Below are positions 1 to 12,800 of a stretch of DNA of 64,000 nucleotides, in pieces. The stretch comes from Lucinisca nassula. Taxonomy: Eukaryota; Mollusca; Bivalvia; Lucinida; Lucinidae. The stretch covers positions 115,717,527-115,781,526 of the forward strand of contig OY757017.1 of the NCBI GenBank assembly GCA_963580285.1, in the 5' to 3' direction. A program made the translations under genes and the position numbers. Position 1 is the stretch's first letter. Each line of letters opens with the position of its first letter. A model generated the notes under the pieces. That model did no database searches. It was not told where the DNA came from and was given only the letters and a program-made list of their open reading frames with translations.

Positions 1-118
1 ATAATAATAAACACAGCACAACAGGTAAGGTGGGTATTTGCATAGCAATAGATAAGTATTTTGTGATAATTAATTGCTTTCCTTATTCCTCTATATAAAC
101 CTATGTTGTGGGTGTTCA

Positions 119-640
119 TTAGAACTGACTGGCAAGGTGACTGAATTTTGGGATACACAAGGCGATATTATGTTGGCAAAGGAAAGTACAATAACAGGTG
201 GGTATTATCCAAATTTGCTCGACCAAATGAGAACTGCGATCCGTGAAAAATATCAAGGTAAACTCTCCAAAGAAGATTCTGCTCCTACAGGACAATGCAA
301 GAGTCCACACTTGCAAAACTGCATTGGATGCTATTGAGCGGAATGGGTACAAGCTAATACCGCACCCCATCTATTCTCCTGACTTAGCTCCTGGTAATTA
401 GTTCTTATTCCCAAACTTCAACAAGGATATCCTGTCCAACCAAGAAGTAATGGTGGCAGTTGAAGAGTGGGTCCGAGACAAGGACCCTGGCTTCTTCAGT
501 TCTGGCTGATGGCACTGGAACAGTGTTGGTCCAACTGTATCAGTCTAGCGGGCAATTACATAGAAAAAGAAGATTGATCTCACAAGACTCACCCAGAAAT
601 AAGTTAGGCTGGTTTTTTATTGACTTGCCCTCGTAAATGA
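119..640 (+). pseudogene. Tc1/mariner transposase remnant
   Basis: A plus-strand translation with stops and shifts retains mariner signatures: KVTEFWDTQGDIMLAKEST, then YYPNLLDQMRTAIREKYQGK and KLSKEDSAPTGQCK; further on a PHPIYSPDLAPG-like block (about 360-395) and EVMVAVEEWVRDKDPGF (about 445-495). This is the catalytic half of a mariner transposase. At least five stop codons or indels are visible, so it is dead. Lies downstream of exon 9 in the gene's next intron or 3' flank. Confidence 0.8.
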
Positions 641-701
641 TTTATCCAGGTTTAAGTTATTGAAATTTCAATGTTAATGTTCTTGGAAAAACTTCAATTA
701 C

Positions 702-810
702 CTTCTGTCATGTTTTTGAAGTATTGAGACATACACTGGCTTAACACTGGGATCATCATCTCTTGTCAAAATAACTGTGGACTCTTCAGAGCCTGTCAGG
801 AGTCCAGTGT
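702..810 (-). CDS. CTCF-like: CTCF-like coding exon 9 (last in window)
   Basis: 109 bases; acceptor CATATTTTCAG, donor AAG|GTAATT; phase 1 in, phase 2 out. Residues 958-993: [18 protein letters not shown], then [18 protein letters not shown] plus two bases of a split Arg codon. Without splicing, TAA would follow at once; the good donor and the phase suggest at least one further exon left of the window. A terminal, unspliced exon is a less likely alternative. Confidence 0.65.
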
Positions 811-3800
811 CTGAAAATATGAAAACTGTAAAGTATGAACGCCAAAAAGACAGGCCTGGTGGACAACTGTATATGTGTTGTTTGTTTGATTTGAGGTTTA
901 ACGTACCCATCAACACTGTATAGGTAATTTTGGAGATGTTGCTTCCAATTTTGTGTGACTTTTAACTGACATTTAGATAACCAGCAGCTGTCAAAGCAGA
1001 CGACAATTGTCTTGATCGGCATTTTATTGGCTAATGCAATCATACATTCCAATATCTATTAAGTATTAACCCATTTTGTACCAGAAACCCCAAAACAGAT
1101 AATTGGCAAACAGTGCAGGCCCAGAGACACTGAAGAATGCAGTGTTTGATCAGGGCATACACTGTTTGCAAAATGTTCAGCGATTTTCAAAATAAAATCG
1201 AAGAAAACACAATCTGACACCCCAAAACTTTGAAATTGACTCTTGCTATATATAAGGAGGAAGATTTCATTTGGTACAAATAGGTAAAGCAACCACCTAA
1301 AGGATATATAATGTTGCAATAAACTGAAATCTGTATTAAGCAAGCACCTAAACTGTAATTGAAATGTGCTTGTTTAACCCTTATCCCGCTGCATAAATTA
1401 ATTAAGCCACGCCCATTTACATTTCATCCAATCAAATTACTTGATGTAATTCTTTCATTCAAATTTTCAAACTGAATGTCAAACAGTGTAGATCCTGATC
1501 AGATGGCTTCTTTAGAAGCCATCTGATCTGGTTCTACACGGTTTGTAAAGGTAATAGCTATAGTGAACAGTAGGATAATGTTTAAGACTGACAGGTGCTT
1601 TCTTCAGAGCTTTCTGGTAGGTTTAAGTCCATTTGCCCTTACAGGCTTGCATAAAACAGGTTGTTAGCTTAATAAAGGTCGGCTCCCACCCACATTGCAG
1701 CTTGAAGAAATAGATGGGTTGCATGATGCTCCTATGCAGAACTGAAACTGACCACACATGAGTACTGATAAACTGCTTGGAGGATCTAAGCCTGCCCAGG
1801 CAAAGCTTCATTGGGCGAAAGGGCTTGAGATGTCATTTCATCTCAATGTCGGGTAAAAGTCCCACAAAACTGGAAGCAACATCTCCAAAATGACCTATAC
1901 AGTATTGACAGGGACATTAAACCTCAAATCAAACAAACAAAGTTTAATAAAGGTGGCCACTATGACAGGTTTTACTGCATTTAACACTTTCAACCCTGTA
2001 GACTGGTACAGATACTTATACAAACCGTGTTGATCCAGTTATGATGAGTCATCATGAGCCATCTGATCAAGATCAACACTGCTTGCCATCATGAAACCCA
2101 TATATGACAATGGAATCTTCTACCAAATAAGTTTGGAGTGGTCCATTTTCAATTATAGGGTTATCAGGTTTGCTTTGTTTAATGTAATTTGTACAAAAAT
2201 GTTTAAGCTTTGAGTAAACAGTGTTGACCCACATCAGACTGCTGTGTCTGATCCGGGTCTACATTGTTTGCCGATGTCCCAATAAAGGGATGCTGGGCAT
2301 ATATGGATAAATTATTTTGAGTAATCCTCATATTAGTCCAAATTGAAAGATTGAAAAGTCAATTTCAGAAACTCAGGGGTGGAAGTGTAGGGTACAATGC
2401 CAGTAAGTTGGTCCAATTACAAAACCTGGTAACTACACTTTTTACAAAAATTGCTTCTCCTATACAATCCATTATGATAACAAACCCATGCAACAAAGTG
2501 CATTTTATTAACATCTCTAAAATGGCTACTTTTCTGATGAAAATCTGTGATATTTTTCTTATTTATATCTCAAACACAGATTGCGGGAGCTCGTTAGAAC
2601 CGCCTCATCAGAATTGTTACTGGTGACACGTCAAATGACATTCATACACCAGGAGGCGTTCTAATGAGTACCCAAGGTAGAAGTGAAGGCAATGATCAGG
2701 AATCGATACAATTAACCCATAGCTCCCCTCAGAGACACCAAAGGGAAAGAAGCACAGACATGAAACAACTAGACCCTAATGGAAACATCACTAGCGGAAA
2801 GCCAAAAGGACAGTTACTTTCCCACAAAATGGCCAATTGGCTATCCAAAACAAAATAATATAAGTGATACACACACTCAAAGACAAACCACAACAAAAAT
2901 AAACTGTGACAGAAGAACCACCTTGGAAAAGTCAATAAAAAGATTTCCACTGGGGGGGGGGGGGGGGGGGGGCTTCTTAAATCGATTTTACTTGGCCACA
3001 ATCCTCACCCTTATTTCCGTTGCGATTTAAGCAAATAATTTGTTCAGTACGCATGAAGGCCTCCTAACTCATCAGTGCAACATCTCCGTGAACACAAAAA
3101 TCAAACAACCACAGAGAGGAAACAAAGGTGAGGACTCGACAGCAATAAACCACTAAAAAGCTATAGCAAATGAAGACCAACAGTTAGACTCTGATGGGCC
3201 CAACCAGAGACGGAGCATCAGGCACCAACCAACATTACATAAAATTAGATACTCTCTAATTCTCAGTAAGCCTTTATGCTTGAACTGTCATAGAATCTGT
3301 GGCCTAACCCACTGGCCTGCAATTAAAGAGGGAAGCAAAGTTGTCAACCGTGACTGGGTTAACTACCATGCATGCAGTCTGTTGTATTTATGTTGTACCC
3401 GATCTGTATCCAAAACCTATGTCTTCGAGCAGAAATAAGAAATATAATGTATACCCCCATAAACACCAGTTTTCCGTATATAAAGTGGAGTTGGGGGGGG
3501 GGGTATTCATTCATGATGCTGTAAAATTTAGTTACGAGATTTTGTAATCAAATGACAAAGTGATCCCTTTGACACTATTAGCTTAAGTATTTGTTACAAA
3601 AGGAGTGAAAAACTCTTGCAGATCATAGATAAAATCAAGCAAAACTAAATTAATTTTGCAACACCCATTTCTGACTTTCAACCCACCAAATTTACCGGAT
3701 ATAATACATGTTTCATTCAAATTTGCAAACTGCAGATCCATATTTTTCAGAACTCGTCTGATCTGGATCTACAATGTGTGCAAATTGCAAAGGTAGAGGT

Positions 3801-6800
3801 TATTGTATTCAGCAGGATAACGTTTAACAATGTAATTTTCCCCCATTATGATAAGACACCAGTGCGACATAGTGCATTTTTTCATATCTCCAAAATGGAT
3901 AATCAGCGACAATTTTTCTGATTTGCACAACAAGCATAGATTTTGGGTACTTGTTAGAACCGCCTTATTGAGTCGGTTGTAAAGAGTACCTACAAGCTAT
4001 ATTGTGGAGCAGAAATAAGAAAAATAATGTATATCCCCATAAACCCCTGTTTTCTCAATATAAAGTGTGTTTTCAGGGTGTGTTAACCCTTATCTTGCTG
4101 AATATTCATTTAAGCCACACCCATTTCTGTCTATCAACCAATCAAATTACTTGATGTATTTTATTGCTACAAATTCATAAACTAAATGCCAAACAGTGTA
4201 GATCCTGATCAGATGGCTTCTTCAGAAGCCATCTGATCTGGATCTACACTGTTTGCAAAGATAGGGGTTGTCGTGAACAGGAAGATAAGGGTTAATTTCA
4301 CAGACTTGTTAACATGATGTCTACAATACCTGATGTTTGAACATGTGTGATGGTGATGATCTGAGGGTGCGCTTGTGACACTATGACTTTCTCTTCTTCT
4401 GCTTCAGAATCAAATGTCGCCTGTGTCCCAGCCTCTTTCTGAAAATCATATATTTCTTGTAAATTAATGCAGTTTCAAGGAAGAAAACATGCCCCATTTC
4501 ATATGAGCTACTCTTACAAGTCAGACTATGATTTGGGAGTGTGTCCCACTAACAACTTAGGTCATATGGGGACAGGACCTCAGTTTAATAAAGACTCATC
4601 TAAAAGTCCTGAGATGCCCAGAATCAAGCTCTCAAACCCTGGTTTATGAGGCGAGTAGCTAAACCACTACAAAGACATAGACATCTATCTGAATACAATG
4701 CCAGTAGATTCCACAAATATATAACAAGAGGGCCATGATGGCCCTGGATCGCTCACCTGATCCATAGAGTAACAAGTGGGCCCCGGGGAGGGCCATTATT
4801 GACCCCAGAGCTATAATGTGCATAATGTTGTTGGAGGTCTAAAAAGGTGAAGCTTCATACCAAATACCAACAAAGGCTATAATTTGAACAATCTTGGCAA
4901 AGGTCCACCAGATGAAGCTACAGACCTGGGCATTGTGGTTTCAGAGAAGAAGATTTTTAAAAGATATTCCCTACATAAGCCTATGTAAAACCAAATGGCC
5001 CCGGGGCAGGGGCATTTTTGGCCTCAGGGCTATAATTTAAACAATCTTGATAGAGGTCCACTAGATGAAGCTTCACACCAAATATCAAAGAAGAAGATTT
5101 TCAAAGATTACCTCTACATAAGTCCATGTAAAACCAAAGGGCCCCGGGGCGGGGGCATTTGTGATCCGAGGGCTATACTTTGAACAATCTTGGTAGAGGT
5201 TCACTAGATGAAGCTCCATACCAAATAATAAAGACATGGGCCTTGCAGTTTCAGAGAAGATTTTTAAATATTTCCCTATGTAAGTCTACGTAAAGCCAAA
5301 GGGTCTCGGGCAGGGGCAAGTTTGGCCTTGATAGAGGTCCACTAGATGAAATTCACGCCAAATATCAAAGACCTAGGTCTTGTGGTTTCACAATAGAAGA
5401 TTTTTAAAGATTTTCCCTATATACCGTAAGTCTATGTAAAACCAAAGGGCCCCCGAGGTGGGGGCATTTTTGGTCTAAGGGCTTTAATTTGAACAATCTT
5501 GGTAGAGGTCAACTAGATGAAACTTCATACCAAATATCAAAGACCTAGGCCTTGTGGTTTCAGAGAAGAAGATTTTCAAGATTTTTCCTATATAAAGCTA
5601 TGTAAAACCAAAGGGCCCCGAAGCAGGGGCATTTTTGGCCCCAGGGCTATAATTTGAACAATCTTGGTAGGGGTCCACTAGATACAGCTTCATAGCAAAT
5701 AGCAAAGACCTGGGCCTTGCAGTTTCAGAGAAGAAGATTTTTAAAGATTTTCCCTATATAAGCCTGTGAAAAACCAAAGGGCCCCCGGGGCGGGAGCATT
5801 TTTGGCCCCAGTACTATAATTTGAACAATCTTGGTAGGGGTCCACTGGATGAAGCTTCATACAAAATAGCAAAGACCTGGGTCTTGCGGTTTCAGAGAAG
5901 AAGATTTTTAAAGATTTTCCCTATATAAGCCCATGTAAAACCAAAGGGCCCCGGGGCGGGGACATTTTTGGCCCCAGCACTATAATTTGAACAATCTTGG
6001 TAGGGGTCCACTAGATGAAGCTTCATACCAAATATCAAAGACCTGGGCCCTGTGGTTTCAGAGAAGAAGATTTTTTAAGTTTTTCGGTGAAAAAAATCTA
6101 TTTTTGGCTCCTATGACCTAGATGTGCAACGGAATGGAACCATTTGAACAACTTTGAAAGGGGACCACCTAAGGATCATTCCTGTGAAGTTTGATCAAAA
6201 TTTGATCAGTGGTTTCGGGGGAGATGTTGTTTGAAGAAATTGTTTACGTACGCACGGATGGACGACGGACAAAAAGTGATCCCAAAAGCTCACCTCGTCA
6301 CGACGTGACGCTGAGCTAAAAAAACAAGAGCTGTAACTATAATTGAGCAATGCCCCCGTGGGAGCCATCACCAAAAAAGTGCGGACTTACAAACACACAA
6401 ACAGACAGTGCAAAAACTATATGCCCTCCTATGGGGGCATAAAAAATCCAGTGTTAAGCCTTACATTAACTCAATGGAACACAATATCCTTCCATAACAA
6501 CCTCGGGATCACAACAGGTAAACAATAACATCATGAATCTTGTTGTATTGTCAAATGTTTTGATTTTCTAAACAAAATTGTGCTGAAAAAATTAATTCTG
6601 TCACACCCATTGCTGACTGTCAACAATCAAATTATCTTCTTCAGAAACCATCTGATATGGATCTACACTGTTTGCCAAGATTAAGACGTTATTAAGGTTC
6701 AGCAGGACAAATATTAATATTAAATATATCATTTCAAGCAAAATCTTTCAAACTAATGAGAACATCAAAGAAAATATAAGTCATAGTGCCCTTATAAAAT

Positions 6801-9800
6801 CTAAATTTGTTTCATGGGACTTAAATAACCCAGTCAACACCATTTAGGTCATTTTGAGATGGTCAGTTTATCTAAACAAGAGGGCCCAATGGCCCTATAT
6901 CGCTCACCTGTTTGGACCCCAGGGGCATGATTGGCAGGAATTATGTAGGTGACCACTTGCCGTCGCTACATGCTAAATATCTAAGCTCTGGGCCCTGTGG
7001 TTTCAGAGAAGAAGATTTTTTAATCTTTTTTTCCATTATGAGTCTATGGGAGCTAAGGGGCCCCGGGGCGTGGCCCATTTGGACCCCACGGGCATGATTG
7101 GCAGGATTTATGTAGGTGACCACTTGCCATTGCTACATGCTAAATATCTCAGCTCTGGGCCCTGTGGTTTCAGAGAAGAAGATTTTTGAAGCCTTTTTTT
7201 CCATTATGAGTCTATAGGAGCTAAGGGGCCCCGAGGTGTGGCCCTTTTGGACCCAAGGGACATGATTTTTGAATCTTTTTTCCATTATGAGTCTATGGGA
7301 GCTAAGGGGCCCCGGGGCGTGGCCCATTTGGACCCCAAGGGCATGATTGGCAGGATTTATGTAGGTGACCACTAGCCATTGCTACATGCTAAATATCTAA
7401 GCTCTGGGCCCTGTGGTTTCAGAGAAGATTTTTGAAGCTTTTTTTTTCCATTATGAGTCTAAAGGAGCTAAGGGGCCCCGGGGCGTGGCCCTTTTGGACC
7501 CCAGGGGCATGATAGGCAGGAATTATATAGGTGACCACTTGCCGTTGCTACCTACTAAATATCTAAGCTCTGGGCCCTGTGGTTTCAGAGAAGAAGATTT
7601 TTTAAGCTTTTTTCCATTATGAGTCTTTGGGAGCAAAGGGGCCCCGGCACGTGGCCCATTCGGAACCCAGGGGCATGATTGGCAGGAATAATGTAGGTGA
7701 CCAGTTGCCGTTGCTACATGCTAAATATCTAAACTATGGGCCCTGTGTTTCAGAGAAGAAGATTTTTGAAGCTTTTTTTCCATTATGAGTCTATGGGAGC
7801 TAAGGGGCCCTGGTGCGTGGCCCATTTGGACCCCAGGGGCATGATTGGCAGGAATTATGTAGGTGACCACTTGCCGTTGCTACATGCTAAATATCTAAAC
7901 TCTGGGCCCTGTGGTTTCAGAGAAGAAGATTTTTGAAGCTTTTTTTTTCATTATGAGTCTATGGGAGCTAAGGGGCCCTGGGGCATGGCCCATACAGACC
8001 TTAGGGGCATGATCGGCAGGAATTATGTAGGTGACCACTGGCCGTTAATACATGCTTAATATCTAAGCTCTGGGCCCTGTGGTTTCAGAGAAGAAGATAT
8101 TTTAATTTTTTCCCATTGATAGTCTATGGGAGCTATATGTTGCCATGGCAACCAGAATTCCAATCTGATCAGCCCAAAAACCTTATGCAGCCTTTCCCCC
8201 TACCTGATGATGCTTCCCATGAAATTTGATCAAGATTGACCATGGGGTATTAGAGATATACTTATTTGAAACTGTTTACGGACGGACGCACGGACATGCG
8301 CACAACGGACAAAAAGTGATCACAAAAGCTCACCTTGTCACTACGTGACAGGTGAGCTAAAAAGAAGATTCCTGGTCATGTTTACACATTTATAAGCAGC
8401 TAACCAGTAAAGTGCACCTTCTTTCTGCCGAATCTTACAACTACCCTTTCAGAAATATGGGGAGAGAATGACTGTAAAACAAGAGGGCCCAATGGCCCTA
8501 TATCGCTCACCTGTGTACCAGAAAATCATAAGTGTAGGAGACCACTTGACATTGCCACATACTAAATATCTGAGCTCTGGGCCTTATGGCTTTGGAGAAG
8601 AAGATTTTTGATTCTTTTTCCAGTATAAGTCCATAGATCAATTTTGACCCATGGTTGGCAGGATTTATGTAGGCGACCATTTTATGTTGCTATATACTAA
8701 ATATCTAAGGTCCGTACTTCATGGTTTCAGAGAAGAAGATTTTTAAAAATTTTTTTTTTTCCATAATAAGTTTATTGGAGTTAACAAGCCACAGGATTTG
8801 GCCAATTTGAACCCCAGGGGCAGGACTCAGGCAGGATTCATGTAGGCAACAACTCCATGTTGCTACATGCTAAATACCCAAGCTCTGGGCCTTATGGTTT
8901 CACAGAAGAATATTTTTGAAGTTTTTTTTTTCATTTTAAGTTTTTTTTCCATTTTAAGTCCATCCATGGTAGCTAATGGGCCATGGGTGTGGCCAATTCT
9001 GGCCCAAGGGGATGTCTGGCAGGATTCATGTAGGTGACCTGGACCCTGTGGTTTCAGAGAAGAAGATTTTTGAAGCTTTTTTCCATTATGAGTCTATGGG
9101 AGAGAAGGGGCCCTGGGGCGTGGCCCATTTGGAACCCAGGGCATGATTGGCAGGAATTATGTAGGTGACCACTTGCCCTTGCTACATGCTAAATATCTAA
9201 GCTCTGGGCCCTGTGGTTTCAGAGAAGAAGATTTTTGAAGCTTTTTTCCATTATGAGCCTATAGGAGCTAAGGGGCCCGGGGCGTGGTCTGTTTGGACCC
9301 CAGGGGCATGATTGGCAGGACTTATGTAGGTGACCACTTGCCGCTACTACATGCAAAATATATAAGCTCTGGGCCCTGTGGTTTCAGAGAAGAAGATTTT
9401 TGAAGCTTTTTTCCATTACGAGTCTATGGGAGCGAAGGGGCCCCGGGGCGTGGCCCATTTGGAACCATGGGGCATGATTGGAAGGAATTATGAAGGTGAC
9501 CACTTGCCATTGCTACATGCTAAATATCTAAGCTCTGGGCCCTGTGGTTTCAGAGAAGAAGATTTTTGAAGCTTTTTTCCATTATGAGTCTATGGGAGCG
9601 AAGGGGCCCCGGAGCTTGGCCCATTTTGGAACCCAGGGGCATGATTGGCAGGAATTATGTAGTTGACCACTTGCCCTTGCTACATGCTCAATATCTAAGC
9701 TCTGGGCCCTGTGGTTTCAGAGAAGAAGATTTTTAAAATTTTTCCCTTTATAAGTCTATGGGAGCTATATGTTGCCATGGCAACCAGAATTCCAATCTGA

Positions 9801-12800
9801 TCAGCCCCAAAACCTTATGCAGCCTTTCCCCCTACCTGAAGATGCATCACATGATATTTGATCAAGATTGGCCATGAGGTATTAGAGATATACTTATTTG
9901 AAATTGTTTACTGACGGACGCACGCACGGACGCACGCACAACGGACAAAAAGTGATCCCAAAAGCTCACCTTGTCACTAAGTGACAGGTGAGCTAAAAAG
10001 AGAAAAAGATATCATGGTCACTGTCCTGAAAGAATGTTGCTGATCAAACAGGTATCCAACCTAAGACCAGGTCAGCAGTCAGATGGGCATCTGACTGTGC
10101 TACTGGGACTGTCTAAAACATTAATGACAATGTGTTTCTAGAAAACATCCATGTAATGAACACCCCGTAAATCCCACTTTATGTACAGAAAAGTGGTGTT
10201 CATGTGGGTATTCATTATTTTCCTTATTTTCGCTTAGAAACATAGATTAAGAGTACTCATTAGAACTCTTAAAATGCCAATCACAAGAATTGTTGTCCAC
10301 GGTGTCAGCTGCTGGTTACTCTTTTGCTCTTGCAAACAGTGTGGATCCAGACCAGGAGCAGTCTAATCATGGTCTACACTGTTTGCATGTTTGTAAAAAT
10401 ATGTTTGGAAAGTTTGCAAGAAGATAGATAAACAGATGACATGTTTATACACATTTTTCTAGCCATATTAAGGGTAAGCTAATCATCAGTCAGAGACATT
10501 AGCCTTGTGAACGATAGTTAAGGGGAATGGGAACGCCTTCAAGGGAGGCAACTCCTGCAAAACTATTTTTGTCTCCCATGTCAATAGGGGTCAACTCTTA
10601 AAGGAAAGAATTTGCCCCTAAGGAGCAAATTCTTTCCTTTAAGAGTAGACCCCTTTTTCAGTGGGACAGGGCTTATAGAAAAGCCTACAGGAAGTACCAA
10701 AAGTTGTCTCCCTTTCAAAAATGGCAGGAAAACCTGTCAGGTGTTCCCATTCCCCTTAAGGGTAAACTAATCATCAGTCAGGGACATAAGCTTTGGGAAT
10801 GATAGTTAAACGAGCCAAATCATGCAAAAACGTATATTTGGACATTTACAGACACCAAGACCTCAGCTCGACAGGATGTGCATCCTGCAGTCTGATCAGA
10901 GTCTTTGCTATGTGCTATAGTGCATAACAAAGAATGATCAGAATGTAGATGCATGCTGACTTAAAGCTGTTTCATGCTTTGTTTGTATTGGAGTTAAACG
11001 GCCCAGGCAACACAATTTTATGTAATTTTTAGCTGGTCAGTTTACCTATCCACACTTTGCCTGGGCAGAATTATATGTAAGCGGTTAACCAGTACAGTGC
11101 ACATTCTCTCGCCAGAAACTGACAACTGCCCTTCTTGAATCAGCGGAAGGGAGAGAATGACCACAGAAAAGATTTCATGATCAAGCTCCACGATAGATGT
11201 TGCCGACCCCGGCAGGTACCAAACCCGCGTCCTCCTGATCACCAGTCGGATGCGCATCCAACTGAGCTACCGAGGCTGGCAAGCAGTTTCATGCACTAAG
11301 TGAATACAGAGGCAGAATAGCTCCAGATAAGGAGCTTTTTTCATCCGAAAAGTACTGATATATTTCTTATTTCTGCAAGAAAACATGCTGTGGGTACTCA
11401 TTAGTAGCATCTCAGAGATGGGCTTCTAATCAGTACCCACAACCTATGTTTTCTTGCAATAATAAGAAAAAAAATATATGTGGACACTAGTGGTGGGCAA
11501 TCGGTTTCAAATCACAATCGATTATCGGTTTATAATCGGAAGAGAAAACCAACTAGCTATCGATTGCATAATCGGTTTCTCTTTTATGTTAAAATTTGAG
11601 TACATGTATGTTTAAATGCCTTTTGTATTTTGTTTATATATGCATAATACTTACTGTATGTTAGAGATTTTTCTGGACATAAAAAAATTCCAGAAAAAAT
11701 AAAGGAAAAACATAAACACAGAACTCTTTGTTTTATTTCCTAATAACCTTGAAATAATTCAGTGAAATGAGAAATTTGAATGACTACTATTGAATGGATG
11801 TTTTATATTGAAAGGAATGGTTTATTATTCAGTCATTATGCTGTTTGTTTCTGAAAGAGATGTCATAATGACTAGTAATGACTAAATGTTTTGACAATGA
11901 AACAATATTTGTGCACAACTTCGGACTAGAAACAACACCTTATGACGGTGCAGACCTGAGCTCCGATTGATTGAAGACGGACCACATTAGATGAGTGATT
12001 AGTCTGTTTAATCTCTCAAGAATTCTAATTTAAGGAGAATGTATACATCTGCATCAGAGGCAGCTATGTCAAATATGTTTTTGGCCTACCTTGTCAATAG
12101 GAGTCTAGGAGCAAATTATTTCCTTTTAGTGAACACCCCTTTCCATAAGGGGTTTGACATGCTTAAAATCAAACAGAAAGTCACAAAAGTTACCTGCCTT
12201 TGAAAATAGCAGCAAAGTTTCGGCCCCCTGAGTAGGAATAATTGGTGGATGCGTAAGTGAGAAAAAGTAAGAATTTGGCCAGTTTTTGTAACACACATCG
12301 GAACGCCCGATCGTCTTCAAAAGGCGGGAAAATGCACGTGCGTGCGAGTATCACCAGAAAGCATGTATTTTACATTAAATTCTTGAAAAAAACTTTACCT
12401 GTTCACCATTGTTATTTATTTATTAACCGACATATGCCCGCGGCCCTTTTTTGGGACATTGGCAAACAGAGCAGTCCCAGATCAGACACCTCAGAAAGAT
12501 GCCGCAGACGTCTAGTTTGGATTTACACTGTTTGATGATTTATATTAACGGTTCAATTATGACACTATTGTTATTCCCTGTCATATAATTGCCACCCTGC
12601 GGTGCGTGTCGATAAGGTGTGAAAATATGGTCAAGTAACGTCTCTAATTTGCGTTAATTACCCAATCATAAAATTTAATCCGCAATCAATGTGAAAATTA
12701 TTTAATTGCTCCTAAGACGAGTTGCTACGACTATTCTACTATCTCGTGAATGGTTATGTTTTGGCGCCAAATAGCAGTCGCTTGGCGAGAAAAGTTCAAA

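Larger units (their letters stand above)
6811..10115 (-). mobile_element. tRNA-derived SINE family B, split in three by two pearl/HINE insertions
   Basis: Three separated pieces line up in order with the intact copy at 10985-11283: 6811-6874 (CAGTCAACACC, GGTCAGTTTA), 8365-8477 (AAGCAGCTAACCAGTAAAGT, TGCCGAATCTTACAACTACC) and 9999-10115 (GATATCATGGTCACTG, CAGGTATCCAACC, tRNA-like end). The interrupting blocks are elements 2 and 3, so the SINE is older than both. Confidence 0.75.
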
